From positions 248,001 through 312,000 of the forward strand of contig JAIMKW010000005.1 of the NCBI GenBank assembly GCA_020692215.1: 64,000 bases of DNA. Reading direction: 5' to 3'. The DNA is from Sandarakinorhabdus sp. (GTDB lineage: Bacteria; Pseudomonadota; Alphaproteobacteria; Sphingomonadales; Sphingomonadaceae). The notes below the pieces were generated by a model that did no database searches, was not told where the DNA came from, and worked only from the letters and a program-made list of their open reading frames with translations. The first letter of the stretch is position 1. Each line of letters opens with the position of its first letter. Below are positions 8,750 through 17,832 of the stretch, one piece after another. The translations under genes were made by a program, and so were the position numbers.

Positions 8750-9180
8750 TCCGCGAGCGCTTCTGGGAACGCTATCGCCTGAACGAGCTGAACCGCGAGG
8801 AGTGGGAAGCGCTGTGTGACGGCTGCGGCAAATGCTGCCTGCACAAGCTGGAAGACGAGGTAACCGGCAAGATCTATCGCACCAACGTTGCCTGCCACCT
8901 GCTGGACCGCCAGTCGGCGCAATGTTCCAACTACAAGAACCGCAAGGCCTTCGTGCCCGATTGCGTGCAGCTGAAGCCGGCCCTTGTTCCGTTTCTCGAT
9001 TGGCTTCCTGGCACCTGCGGCTATCGTCGGGTCGATGCCGGGCTGCCCCTGCCCGAATGGCACCACCTGATCTCGGGCAGCCGGGACACGGTGCACGAAG
9101 CGGGGGCGTCGATTCGCGGCTGGACGATCAGCGAGACTGACGCCGGCGATCTGGAGAACCACATCCTCGACGAGGATTGA
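8746..9180 (+). CDS. YcgN-family (UPF0260) cysteine-cluster protein
   Basis: A 144-residue protein with the family layout: an N-terminal CDGCGKCCLHKLED cluster, then CHLLD, CSNYKNR and CVQLKP, and a C-terminal WHHLISGSRDTVHEAG and SIRGW segment. The Cys arrangement suggests metal or iron-sulfur binding, as in the YkgJ/YcgN superfamily. Biochemical function is unknown. It overlaps the SCO gene by four bases, so the two are co-translated. Confidence 0.88.
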   Translation: MIRERFWERYRLNELNREEWEALCDGCGKCCLHKLEDEVTGKIYRTNVACHLLDRQSAQCSNYKNRKAFVPDCVQLKPALVPFLDWLPGTCGYRRVDAGLPLPEWHHLISGSRDTVHEAGASIRGWTISETDAGDLENHILDED

Positions 9181-9184
9181 TGCC

Positions 9185-10051
9185 TTACAGAAAGGCGCGC
9201 AGCTCCGCCACGAATCGCTCGAACTGGTCATGGTGCAGCCAGTGGCCGGCATCCTGGAACAGTGAAACACGCGCGTCGTGAAAATGGTCCAGCCGGCCAT
9301 CGTCTGCGGGGTTCGAGGCCCAGCTGTTGGCGCCATACATCAGAAGCGTCGGGCAGGTGATGCGTGACCATAGTGCCTGCACCTGATCCTGTGGCATGTC
9401 TGATACCGGCCAGTTGTTGAGATAGGGGTCGAACTTCCAGCTCCAGGTGCCGTCCTCGTTGCGCGATGCGCCGTGGATGGTGAGATGGCGGGCCTGTTCT
9501 TCGGTGAGGTGCTTGTTTTCGTCCTGCATCCGCTTCAGCGCATCTTCGATGGTGGCGTAGCGCCGGGGCGTCCGGGCGGAAGCCGCGCGCTTCTTGTCGA
9601 TATAGTTGCGGATGCGCTCGGCGAAATCCTGGCTGTTGCGCTCTGCCAGCATCTTCGGGCTGGCACCCAGGCCTTCGATCGCCACGATCTTGCGGACCGT
9701 TTCCGGATAGAGGCCGGTGTAGCGCAGCGCGATGTTGCCGCCCATCGAATGGGCAACGATGGTGACAGGGGCGAGCTTCAGCTGGTGGATGAGCTGGGCG
9801 AGATCGTAAATGTAGGGCAGCGTGTTATATTCGCCGTCGGGAGACCAGGCGCTGTCGCCATGGCCGCGCCAGTCTGGCGCGATGATGTGCCAGTCTGTCC
9901 TGAGCGCGCGCGCCGTCCAATCCCAGTTGCGGCAATGATCGCGGCCTCCGTGCAGCAGCAAAAGCGGCGGCGCATCGGGATTGCCCCAATCGGTGTAATG
10001 CAGCTTCAGCCGCTGGGAGATGTAACTGTGCGAGGTCGGGCCGGTTTCCAT
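9185..10051 (-). CDS. Alpha/beta hydrolase
   Basis: A 288-residue alpha/beta hydrolase-fold enzyme with an oxyanion HGG segment (LLLLHGGRDH) and the nucleophile elbow AHSMGG (Ser102). An Asp region follows LLMYGANSW, and the catalytic His lies near the C-terminus in DAGHWLHHD. ATG 10051 is used because further upstream the frame runs antisense through the nitronate monooxygenase gene. The substrate is unknown. Its TWSWKFDPYLNNW segment resembles TWKFDPWLW in the hydrolase at 26894-27847, so both belong to one subfamily. It is divergent from the nitronate monooxygenase gene. Confidence 0.85.
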   Translation of the reverse strand: METGPTSHSYISQRLKLHYTDWGNPDAPPLLLLHGGRDHCRNWDWTARALRTDWHIIAPDWRGHGDSAWSPDGEYNTLPYIYDLAQLIHQLKLAPVTIVAHSMGGNIALRYTGLYPETVRKIVAIEGLGASPKMLAERNSQDFAERIRNYIDKKRAASARTPRRYATIEDALKRMQDENKHLTEEQARHLTIHGASRNEDGTWSWKFDPYLNNWPVSDMPQDQVQALWSRITCPTLLMYGANSWASNPADDGRLDHFHDARVSLFQDAGHWLHHDQFERFVAELRAFL

Positions 10052-10183
10052 GCTGCGCTTCAAGCGGTTTCCGCCCCGGCTGTCCAGAAGCTGGCCGGCC
10101 TGGCTTGCCAGAAGTGCTGGTTGCGCAAGGCCCTGCCGCCGCCGATAAACCAGCCAAACAGCCATTTGGGGAGGAGACAGCCC

Positions 10184-11191
10184 ATGCCCTTCAAGACACG
10201 CATTACCGAGCTTCTGGGGATCGAGCATCCCATCGTGCAGGGCGGCATGCAATCCGTCGGTGTTGCCGAACTGGCCTCTGCGGTTTCCAATGCGGGCGGG
10301 CTTGGCCTGCTGACCGCGCTGACCCAGCCAACGCCCGATGCGCTGCGCGCCGAGGTGGAGCGCTGCCGGTCGATGACATCGAAGCCGTTCGGCGTGAACA
10401 TCACCGTGTTCCCCACCATGATGTCGCCCGATTATGTCGCCTATGCGCAGGCCGCTCTGGATGCCGGCGTGCGCATTTTCGAGACTGCGGGGACGCAGGC
10501 GGTTACCGAAGTCTGGGAGGTGCTGCGCAAGCACGATGTAGTGATCCTGCACAAGTGCACCGCCGTGCGTCATGCGCTCTCGGCTGAGCGCAAGGGTGTG
10601 GATGTGATCTCGATCGACGGCTTCGAATGTGCGGGACACCCGGGCGAGGATGACATTCCTGGCCTGATCCTGATTCCGGCTGCGGCCGACAAGGTGAAGA
10701 TCCCTATGCTGGCATCCGGCGGGTTCGGCGACGGGCGCGGGCTGCTGGCGGCGCTGGCGCTGGGCGCTGACGGTATCAACATGGGCACGCGCTTCTGCGC
10801 GACGGTCGAAGCGCCGATCCACCCCAATGTGAAGCAGAAGTATATCGAGAATGACGAGCGCGGATCACACCTGATCTTCCGCAATTTCAAGAACACCGCG
10901 CGGGTGGGCAAGAGCGATGTTTCCGACGAAGTCGCGCGCCGGCTGGCCCAGCCCGACGCCAAGTTCGAGGATGTGCGCGAACTGGTTGCCGGCGCTGCCG
11001 GGAAGGTGCTGCTGGAAACCGGCGACCTTTCCAAAGGCGTGTTCTGGGCCGGAATGGTGCAGGGCCTCATCCACGATATTCCCACCTGCCAGCAGCTGAT
11101 CGACCGGATCATCGCCGAGGCCGAAGCCATCCTGGACCAGCGGATCGCGAATATGCGCGTGCCCGCAGCCGCAGCCACGAAAGCCGCCTGA
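10184..11191 (+). CDS. Nitronate monooxygenase (2-nitropropane dioxygenase family)
   Basis: FMN-dependent TIM-barrel enzyme of 335 residues that oxidises alkyl nitronates such as propionate-3-nitronate, or acts as a related enoyl reductase-like flavoprotein. Visible motifs are HPIVQGGMQ at the N-terminus, SNAGGLGLLTA, GFECAGHPGEDD, the FMN-phosphate loop ASGGFGDGRGL and GADGINMGTRF. A GGGGAGGAG ribosome-binding site sits just before ATG 10184. The next gene, a dehydrogenase, begins three bases after the stop, so they form an operon. Confidence 0.88.
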   Translation: MPFKTRITELLGIEHPIVQGGMQSVGVAELASAVSNAGGLGLLTALTQPTPDALRAEVERCRSMTSKPFGVNITVFPTMMSPDYVAYAQAALDAGVRIFETAGTQAVTEVWEVLRKHDVVILHKCTAVRHALSAERKGVDVISIDGFECAGHPGEDDIPGLILIPAAADKVKIPMLASGGFGDGRGLLAALALGADGINMGTRFCATVEAPIHPNVKQKYIENDERGSHLIFRNFKNTARVGKSDVSDEVARRLAQPDAKFEDVRELVAGAAGKVLLETGDLSKGVFWAGMVQGLIHDIPTCQQLIDRIIAEAEAILDQRIANMRVPAAAATKAA

Positions 11192-11194
11192 CCC

Positions 11195-12202
11195 ATGAAA
11201 GCCATCCGTCTCCGCCACCCCGCCGGGCTCGATAACCTGAAGCTGGAAGACATGCCCGAACCCGGCGCGCCGGGTGCCGGCGAGATCAAGGTGCACATCC
11301 GCGCCTCGTCGCTGAATTACCATGATTATATCGTGGTGGTGGGCGGTATCCCGACGCCCGATGGCCGCATTCCGATGTCGGACGGGGCAGGGGAAGTGCT
11401 GGCGGTTGGTGCCGGCGTGACCGAGTTCAATGTGGGGGATGCCGTTGTTTCCACCTTCTTCCCCAACTGGCTGGATGGCGGGCCTGTTCCGGGCGGCTTT
11501 GCCGGTGTTCCGGGCGATGGCGCTGATGGCTATGCGATCGAGCAGGTTGTGGCACCGGCAACATCGTTCACCCATGCGCCCGCCGGCTACAGCCATGCCG
11601 AAGCGGCGACGCTGACCTGCGCGGGGCTGACAGCCTGGCGCGCGCTGGTGACCGAAGGGCGGATGAAGGCAGGCGACACCGTGCTGATCCAGGGTACCGG
11701 CGGGGTCTCCATCTTTGCGCTGCAGTTCGCCAAGGCGACCGGCTGCACCGTGATCGCCACCTCGTCATCAGATGCGAAGCTGGAGCGGCTGAAGGCGATG
11801 GGGGCCGACCATCTGATCAACTACAAGACGACCCCTGAGTGGGGCAAAAAGGCCGCTGAGCTGGCCGGCGGGCTGGGCGTAGATCATGTCGTCGAAATCG
11901 GCGGGGCCGGAACCTTGCCGGAATCCATCACCGCCTGCCGGATCGGGGGCCATATTTCCCTGATCGGCGTGCTCGCGGGCTTCGCCGGGCCGATCCCCAC
12001 CGTGCAGATCATGGGCAAGCAGATCCGTCTGATCGGAATCACCGTCGGCACCCGGCGCGAACAGCTGGACATGATCCGCGCCATCAACGCCAACGGTATC
12101 AAACCGGTGATCGACAAGCACTTCCCGCTGGCTGAGCTTGCCGCGGCCTTCCGGCATCAGGAATCGGGCGCGCACTTCGGGAAGATTGTCGTCGATATCT
12201 GA
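11195..12202 (+). CDS. Zinc-type alcohol dehydrogenase-like / quinone oxidoreductase (MDR family)
   Basis: Medium-chain dehydrogenase/reductase of 335 residues. The N-terminal GroES-like part (MKAIRLRHPAGLDNLKLED, SLNYHD) and the Rossmann domain with IQGTGGVSIFALQFAKATG are clear. The catalytic and structural zinc cysteines of true alcohol dehydrogenases are not seen, and the GTGGVS cofactor loop points to an NADPH-dependent reductase of the YhdH/QOR side of the family. The substrate is unknown. It follows the nitronate monooxygenase gene by three bases and is convergent with the thiolase. Confidence 0.85.
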   Translation: MKAIRLRHPAGLDNLKLEDMPEPGAPGAGEIKVHIRASSLNYHDYIVVVGGIPTPDGRIPMSDGAGEVLAVGAGVTEFNVGDAVVSTFFPNWLDGGPVPGGFAGVPGDGADGYAIEQVVAPATSFTHAPAGYSHAEAATLTCAGLTAWRALVTEGRMKAGDTVLIQGTGGVSIFALQFAKATGCTVIATSSSDAKLERLKAMGADHLINYKTTPEWGKKAAELAGGLGVDHVVEIGGAGTLPESITACRIGGHISLIGVLAGFAGPIPTVQIMGKQIRLIGITVGTRREQLDMIRAINANGIKPVIDKHFPLAELAAAFRHQESGAHFGKIVVDI

Positions 12203-12223
12203 GGCACGGGTTTCTGCCTCCGG

Positions 12224-12250
12224 CGGGCAGGGGGATGATGCCCCTGCCCG
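12224..12250. repeat. Inverted repeat between convergent genes
   Basis: A perfect 10-bp inverted repeat (CGGGCAGGGG / CCCCTGCCCG) with a 7-base loop lies between the convergent dehydrogenase and thiolase genes. It could act as a bidirectional transcription stop, but there is no T tract on either strand. Confidence 0.5.
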
Positions 12251-12262
12251 GCGGTCCTGCCT

Positions 12263-13516
12263 TTATACCCGCTCGATGATGATCGCCGGGGCCATGCCGC
12301 CTGCTGCACACATGGTGACCAGCCCGCGCTTCAGGTCGCGGCGTTCGAGTTCGTCCAGCACCGTGCCGATGAGCATTGCGCCTGTGGCGCCGATGGGGTG
12401 GCCGAGTGCTATGGCGCCGCCGTTGACGTTGACCTTGTCTCGATCCAGCCGGAGGTCGCGGATGAACTTTTCGGTGACGACGGCAAAGGCTTCGTTGATT
12501 TCGAAGAGGTCGATGTCGTCGATGCTGAGGCCGGCCTTGGCGAGGGCCTTGCGGGCGGCTGGCACGGGGGCGTTCAGCATGAGCGTGGGGCAATCGCCCA
12601 TGTTGACCATGGCGACGATGCGGGCACGGGGCTTCAGGCCGTTCTTTTCGGCATAGGCCTTTGAGGTGACGAGGACGGCGCCGGCGCCATCGACTACGCC
12701 TGAGGAGTTGCCGGCGTGGTGCATGTGTTCGATCTTCACGTCGGGGTATTTCTGGTTGATGAGCTTGCGGAAGGTGGTGCCCTGTTCGTCGAGCGGCATG
12801 TCGGCAATCTTGGTGAAGCTGGGTTCCAGCGCTGCCAGGCCTTCTGCGGTGGTTTGGGGCCTTGGAAACTCCTCGTGGTCGAGCGCGACGGAGCCGTCTT
12901 CCCGAAGCACGGGGATGAGGGATTTTGCGAACCGGCCTTCGGCGATGGCGACGGCTGCGCGGCGCTGGCTTTCAAGGGCGAGCGCATCGAGATCGGCGCG
13001 GGTGATGCCTTCCATGGAGGCGATGGCATCGCCGCAGATGCCCTGGTGGGATTGCGGGTGAATCTTTTGCAGGTGGGCGTTGCCCGAGCCCATCATGAAG
13101 GTGGGCAGGCCGGCGGCGCGCTCTTCCTGGGCCATGGCGGCGGTGAGGGACATCATTTCGGTGCCCCCTGCGACGATGCAATCTTCCATGCCCGACATGA
13201 TGGAGGCGGCTGCGAAATTGACGGTTGTGATGCCGCCGCCACAGAAGCGATCGAGCGTGGTGCCGGACGAGCGGATATCATAGCCGGCGTCCAGCGCTGC
13301 CATGCGGCCGAGGTCTCCGCCCTGCTTGCCCCGTTGGGTGCTTGTGGACCAGATCACATCGTCGACGGTGGCGGTATCGATGCTGTTTCGCTCTGCAAGC
13401 GCCTTCATGACCGTGGCGGCGAGGTGCTGGGGATGAAATTCCGCCAGCGCGCCCTTGCCGACCTTGCCGATGCCGCGCGGGGTGCGGACGGCGTCGATGA
13501 TATATGCATGTGTCAT
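12263..13516 (-). CDS. Acetyl-CoA C-acetyltransferase (thiolase)
   Basis: Thiolase of 417 residues that condenses or cleaves acyl-CoA. The nucleophile Cys92 is in LDRFCGGG; the substrate-site NEAFA, the His of NGGAIALGHPIGATG and the proton-relay Cys403 in MCAAGGMAP are all present, so it should be active. The SIMSGMEDCIVAGGTEMM segment is typical. It is a single gene on the minus strand between a convergent dehydrogenase and the divergent frmA; whether it serves beta-oxidation or synthesis cannot be told. It is distinct from the second thiolase at 28772-29938, which belongs to a separate operon. Confidence 0.93.
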   Translation of the reverse strand: MTHAYIIDAVRTPRGIGKVGKGALAEFHPQHLAATVMKALAERNSIDTATVDDVIWSTSTQRGKQGGDLGRMAALDAGYDIRSSGTTLDRFCGGGITTVNFAAASIMSGMEDCIVAGGTEMMSLTAAMAQEERAAGLPTFMMGSGNAHLQKIHPQSHQGICGDAIASMEGITRADLDALALESQRRAAVAIAEGRFAKSLIPVLREDGSVALDHEEFPRPQTTAEGLAALEPSFTKIADMPLDEQGTTFRKLINQKYPDVKIEHMHHAGNSSGVVDGAGAVLVTSKAYAEKNGLKPRARIVAMVNMGDCPTLMLNAPVPAARKALAKAGLSIDDIDLFEINEAFAVVTEKFIRDLRLDRDKVNVNGGAIALGHPIGATGAMLIGTVLDELERRDLKRGLVTMCAAGGMAPAIIIERV

Positions 13517-13674
13517 GGAAATGTCCTTGGTTGCCTTGAAGTGTCGGGGCGGACGCTAGGCTTTGCGCGGGCTTTGTCGACCCGGAAATAGGGGAGGCTG
13601 CGCGCCTGGGCGGCCGGTTTGTTTCAGTGCCGGATTGCCTGTAAACCCGGCCCATCAGCCAAGGGAGCCTGCCG

Positions 13675-14781
13675 ATGAAGACCCGCGCCGCCGTTGCATT
13701 CGAAGCGAAGAAGCCGCTGGAGATCGTGGAGGTGGACCTGGAGGGCCCGAAGGCGGGCGAAGTGCTGGTGGAGATCAAGGCGACGGGCGTGTGCCACACC
13801 GATGCCTACACGCTGGACGGGCTGGACAGCGAGGGGCTGTTCCCGAGCATTCTGGGCCATGAGGGCGCAGGCGTGGTGCTGGAGGTGGGGGCTGGCGTGA
13901 CCAGTCTGAAGCCGGGCGACCATGTGATCCCGCTATACACGCCGGAGTGCCGGCAGTGCAAAAGCTGCACCAGCCGGAAGACCAACCTGTGCACGGCGAT
14001 TCGCGCGACGCAGGGCAAGGGGCTGATGCCCGATGGCACCAGCCGGTTCAGCCACAAGGGGCGGATGATCCACCATTATATGGGCTGTTCCACCTTTGCG
14101 AACCACACCGTCCTGCCCGAGATCGCGCTGGCGAAGATCCGCGACGACGCGCCGTTCGACACCAGCTGCTACATCGGCTGCGGCGTGACGACGGGCGTGG
14201 GCGCGGTGATCCATACGGCCAAGGTGGAACCGGGTGCGACGGTGGTGGTGTTCGGGCTGGGCGGGATCGGGCTCAACGTGATCCAGGGCGCGCGGATGGT
14301 GGGGGCTGCCCGGATCGTGGGGGTGGACATCAACCCCGACCGCGAGGCGTGGGGCCGCAGGTTCGGCATGACGCATTTCGTGAACCCGAAAGATGTGGAC
14401 GATATTGTGGCCCATATCGTGGCCCTGACAGACGGCGGGGCGGATTACAGCTTCGACTGCACTGGAAACACCGATGTGATGCGCCAGGCGCTGGAATGCT
14501 GCCACCGCGGCTGGGGGACAAGCATCATCATCGGGGTGGCAGAAGCGGGAAAGGAGATTTCCACCCGGCCGTTCCAGCTGGTGACGGGGCGGGTCTGGAA
14601 GGGAACGGCATTCGGCGGCGCGCGGGGGCGGACGGATGTGCCCAAGATCGTGGACTGGTATATGGACGGCCGGATCGAGATCGACCCGATGATCACCCAC
14701 CGGCTGCCGCTGGAGCGGATCAACGAAGCCTTCGACCTGATGCACCGGGGGGAAAGCATCCGATCGGTGATTGTGTTCTAG
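13675..14781 (+). CDS. frmA: S-(hydroxymethyl)glutathione dehydrogenase / class III alcohol dehydrogenase
   Basis: NAD-dependent enzyme that oxidises S-hydroxymethylglutathione, the adduct of formaldehyde and glutathione. At 368 residues it has normal length. Catalytic zinc ligands appear in [12 protein letters not shown] and GHEGAGVV, and the structural-zinc loop is [15 protein letters not shown]. The NAD-binding loop is [12 protein letters not shown]. It sits one base before the S-formylglutathione hydrolase gene, forming a two-gene formaldehyde detoxification unit. No frmR-like repressor gene is adjacent. Confidence 0.95.
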   Translation: MKTRAAVAFEAKKPLEIVEVDLEGPKAGEVLVEIKATGVCHTDAYTLDGLDSEGLFPSILGHEGAGVVLEVGAGVTSLKPGDHVIPLYTPECRQCKSCTSRKTNLCTAIRATQGKGLMPDGTSRFSHKGRMIHHYMGCSTFANHTVLPEIALAKIRDDAPFDTSCYIGCGVTTGVGAVIHTAKVEPGATVVVFGLGGIGLNVIQGARMVGAARIVGVDINPDREAWGRRFGMTHFVNPKDVDDIVAHIVALTDGGADYSFDCTGNTDVMRQALECCHRGWGTSIIIGVAEAGKEISTRPFQLVTGRVWKGTAFGGARGRTDVPKIVDWYMDGRIEIDPMITHRLPLERINEAFDLMHRGESIRSVIVF

Positions 14782-14782
14782 G

Positions 14783-15625
14783 ATGGAAAAGCTGAACGAC
14801 TGGGCGAGCCATAGCGGCCGCCAGCAGCTGTGGAAGCACGCCAGCCGCGAGACGGGGACGGACATGGTCTTTTCCATTTTCCTCCCTCCGGGCGAAGGTC
14901 CGTTCCCTGTTGTCTGGTATCTTTCGGGCCTGACCTGCACCCCTTCGAATGTGACGGAGAAAGGGGAGTTCCGCCGGGTCTGCGCCGAGCTGGGCCTTGC
15001 GTTCCTTGCGCCCGACACGTCGCCGCGCGGGGAGGCCGTGGCCGATGATCCGGCCTATGATCTGGGGCAGGGTGCCGGTTTCACTGTTGATGCAACCGAG
15101 GCGCCATGGGCTGCGAATTTCAGGATGCGCAGCTATATCGAAGATGAACTGCCCGAAGTTGCAGCCCTGCATTTCCCGCTCGATATGGCTCGCCAGGGCA
15201 TCACCGGGCACAGCATGGGTGGCCATGGAGCGCTGACTGTTGCGCTCAGGAACCCCGGCCGGTTCCGCAGTGTTTCGGCCTTTTCCCCGATTGTTGCGCC
15301 CTCGCTTGTTCCCTGGGGCCAAAAGGCGTTCGCCGCCTATCTCGGCACAGACCGATCGGCGTGGGCGCTGCACGATGCTGTCGCGTTGATCGACGCCGGT
15401 GCGCGCCTTTCCGATGTGATGGTTGATATTGGTGATGCCGACAGCTTCCTCGAGACGCAGCTGAAGCCCGAACTGTTGCGCGAGGCCTGCAACAGGGCCG
15501 GCATTCCCCTGACGCTGCGGCTGCAGCCCGGCTATGACCATAGCTATTATTTCGTTTCGACCTTCATGAGCGATCATCTGCGCTGGCATGCGGAGCGGCT
15601 GGGGGCAGGCCGAGACCCGCTTTAG
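14783..15625 (+). CDS. fghA: S-formylglutathione hydrolase
   Basis: Serine esterase (esterase D family) of 280 residues that hydrolyses S-formylglutathione to formate and glutathione, the step after FrmA. Motifs are WYLSGLTCTPSNVTEKGEFRR, APDTSPRG, the nucleophile GHSMGGHGAL and the C-terminal catalytic His in GYDHSYYF. ATG 14783 directly follows the frmA stop. The final codons overlap the convergent modC stop by four bases, so there is no intergenic terminator space between them. Confidence 0.94.
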   Translation: MEKLNDWASHSGRQQLWKHASRETGTDMVFSIFLPPGEGPFPVVWYLSGLTCTPSNVTEKGEFRRVCAELGLAFLAPDTSPRGEAVADDPAYDLGQGAGFTVDATEAPWAANFRMRSYIEDELPEVAALHFPLDMARQGITGHSMGGHGALTVALRNPGRFRSVSAFSPIVAPSLVPWGQKAFAAYLGTDRSAWALHDAVALIDAGARLSDVMVDIGDADSFLETQLKPELLREACNRAGIPLTLRLQPGYDHSYYFVSTFMSDHLRWHAERLGAGRDPL

Positions 15626-16332
15626 CCGACAAGATCCCGAACAAGCCTGTTGGCTGGTGCTTTGATCACCTCCTGTGTTGCCCCTGTCTGGATCAGCCGT
15701 CCCGCTTCCAAGACGGCGATCCGGTCTGCGATCCGTGCGACATCCTCGATATCGTGGGATACGACGATGAGGGGAATGGCAAGATCGGCCCGCAGGTCCT
15801 GGATGGTTTCAACGAGTGCGCGACGGGTCGGCCGATCCACTGCCGAAAAGGGTTCGTCCAGCAGCAGCAGCCTTGGCTCGCGGGCCAGTGCCCGCGCAAG
15901 GGCAACGCGCTGTTGCTGCCCGCCCGACAGTTCATGCGGTTTTCGCGCGGCCAGCCCATCCAGATGCAGCTTTGCGAGAAGGGCCAGCGCTGTATCCGGC
16001 TCGGCCACATCCATGGCTGCCATCACGTTGGCGATGGCTGTCATGTGCGGGAAGAGCGCGAAGCTCTGGAACACCAGTCCTACCCTTCGTCGGTATGGCG
16101 CCAGCAAGATGCCTGCAGCGCTGTCGAACCAGGTTTCGCCGCCCACCCGCACATGCCCGCCGAGACCGCTGGCGGAGCCAATCGGGGGAAGGCCGGCGAT
16201 CGCCTTCAGGATGCTGCTTTTCCCCGCCCCCGATCGGCCGACCAGCGCCAGCACTTCGGATGGGCCGACCTGCAGCGCAACATCGATGGAGACAGGCGCT
16301 GCGCAAACGAGGCGGACATCAAGCGCCGACAC
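15622..16332 (-). CDS. modC: Molybdate ABC transporter ATP-binding protein, short form
   Basis: ATPase of a molybdate or tungstate importer. It has Walker A GRSGAGKS, the Q-loop in LVFQSFALFPHM, the signature ELSGGQQQRVALARAL, Walker B LLLLDEPFSAVD and the H-loop VSHD. The protein has only 236 residues. Standard ModC is about 350 residues with a C-terminal TOBE/MOP molybdate-binding domain, which is missing here. It overlaps modB by 14 bases. Its identity rests on the flanking modB and modA genes. Confidence 0.88.
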   Translation of the reverse strand: MSALDVRLVCAAPVSIDVALQVGPSEVLALVGRSGAGKSSILKAIAGLPPIGSASGLGGHVRVGGETWFDSAAGILLAPYRRRVGLVFQSFALFPHMTAIANVMAAMDVAEPDTALALLAKLHLDGLAARKPHELSGGQQQRVALARALAREPRLLLLDEPFSAVDRPTRRALVETIQDLRADLAIPLIVVSHDIEDVARIADRIAVLEAGRLIQTGATQEVIKAPANRLVRDLVG

Positions 16333-16993
16333 GAACCCTCCCGTGTCTGCCTGTCAGCAGGAAGGTCAGCGCCACTGCCGCAAGCGAAATCGCCAGAAGC
16401 AGCGCCGCCATCTGCCCCGCGCCCACGGTATCCATCGCCTGCACCCTGTCGTAGATACTGAGCGACAGGGTTTTGGTTTCGCCGGGGATTGCGCCGCCTA
16501 CCATCAGCACCACGCCGAATTCCCCCAGGGTGTGCGCGAAGGTGAGAACGGCGCCGGTCAGGATTCCGGGGAAGGCAAGCGGCAGTTCCACAGTGCGAAA
16601 GGTGCGCCAGGGGGACATCCCGCAGCTGGCTGCCGCGTGCCGCAAATCTGCGCCCACGGATTCGAAGGCACGCTGCGCAGGCTGAACGGCAAAGGGCAGG
16701 TTCACGATGATGGAGGCGACGAGGATTCCCTCGAATGTGAACACCAGCCCGCCGCCGAACAGCGCGGCCCAGGCCTGGCCGACGGGGCTGTCGGGCCCCA
16801 TGGCGGCGAGCAGGTAGAAGCCGATGACGGTTGGCGGCAGCACCAGCGGCAAGACGACGAGCGCCTCGATGATGGAGCGGCCGCGCCAGACTGTGGTTGC
16901 CAGCCAGCGGCCCAGCGGCACGGCGGCTGGGATCAGCAGGAGGACTGTGAGCAGGCTCAGCCAGATCGAAAGGGACAGTGCCTCCCAATCCAT
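16319..16993 (-). CDS. modB: Molybdate ABC transporter permease
   Basis: Inner-membrane permease of 224 residues with about five transmembrane helices. It contains the EAA-type cytoplasmic loop (DLRHAAASCGMSPWRTF) that docks on ModC, and the ModB-typical AHTLGEFGVVLMVGG sequence. The N-terminal MDWEALSLSIWLSLLTV is a classic ModB start. It lies three bases after modA and overlaps modC. Confidence 0.92.
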   Translation of the reverse strand: MDWEALSLSIWLSLLTVLLLIPAAVPLGRWLATTVWRGRSIIEALVVLPLVLPPTVIGFYLLAAMGPDSPVGQAWAALFGGGLVFTFEGILVASIIVNLPFAVQPAQRAFESVGADLRHAAASCGMSPWRTFRTVELPLAFPGILTGAVLTFAHTLGEFGVVLMVGGAIPGETKTLSLSIYDRVQAMDTVGAGQMAALLLAISLAAVALTFLLTGRHGRVRVGA

Positions 16994-16996
16994 GGA

Positions 16997-17773
16997 TCAG
17001 CGGGCGACTTCGGGGAGGGCAAAGCCATAGCGTTCGAAAACCGCTCTGGCCGGGGGTGTCTGCAACCAGGCATAGAAATGCCTTGCGGTTTCGCCTGCGC
17101 CTTTGGTCAGTACCATCCGCTGGAGCAGAGGCTGGTGCCACGCTTCGGGGACAAGTGCGTATCGGCCCATGCTCTTGAAGGTTGGTGAGCGCACCAGCGA
17201 CAAGGCGACTATCCCGCCATCGGCTCCGCCGGTTGTCGCGAACTGCAAGGCCTGGGATACATTCTCGCCCATCACCAGCCTCGGCTTGATCTGGCTCCAC
17301 AGACCTGTGTGGCGCAGGGCCTCCTCGGCGCGCATGCCATAGGGCGCGTGCTCGGGGTTGGCGATGGCAAAACGGCGGATCTCGCCGCGCGCAAGGGCTT
17401 TGCGCAGCGCTGTAAAATTGCTGTCGACGGCGAGTTTCGAGCCGGTGGGCGCAACAATAACGATCCGTCCCTCGGCATAGAGGGTGCCCGTATCCACGGT
17501 CTTTCCGGCCCGTGCCAGCCGAAGCACAAAATCTTCGTCGGCCGACAGATAGAGCTGGAAGGGCGCGCCTGCCATGATCTGCTGGTGAAAGATGCCCGAT
17601 GACCCGAACACCAGCCGCACGCTGCGGCCGGTTTCCTTCTGGAACGCGGTGGCCAGCGTTTCCATCGCGAAGCGCAGGTCTGCAGCCGCCGCTACGGTTG
17701 GCACATCGGATGCCAGCGCGGGGCGCGGGAGGGCTGCGAACAAGATCAGAATGAAGACAAGGAACCGAGCCAT
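16997..17773 (-). CDS. modA: Molybdate-binding periplasmic protein
   Basis: Periplasmic substrate-binding protein (258 residues) of the ModABC importer. The signal peptide is MARFLVFILILFAALPRPALA, followed by DVPTVAAAADLRFAME. The substrate-binding features include LVFGSSGIFHQQI and, near the middle, AIANPEHAPYGMRAEEAL. ATG 17773 begins the signal peptide; an in-frame ATG eight codons upstream (17797) is possible but adds nothing recognisable. It is the first gene of modABC. No ModE-like regulator gene is seen nearby. Confidence 0.9.
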   Translation of the reverse strand: MARFLVFILILFAALPRPALASDVPTVAAAADLRFAMETLATAFQKETGRSVRLVFGSSGIFHQQIMAGAPFQLYLSADEDFVLRLARAGKTVDTGTLYAEGRIVIVAPTGSKLAVDSNFTALRKALARGEIRRFAIANPEHAPYGMRAEEALRHTGLWSQIKPRLVMGENVSQALQFATTGGADGGIVALSLVRSPTFKSMGRYALVPEAWHQPLLQRMVLTKGAGETARHFYAWLQTPPARAVFERYGFALPEVAR

Positions 17774-17832
17774 GGCGCTTCTATGGGGAGAGAGCATCGC
17801 GGCGGCAAGCGCAGGCTTTGCGGCGCTGCGCC

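Noticed and set aside
10052..10822. N-terminal extension of the hydrolase at 9185-10051 up to 10822
   Set aside because: The extension is antisense to the nitronate monooxygenase gene and is not protein-like; the hydrolase fold starts at ATG 10051.
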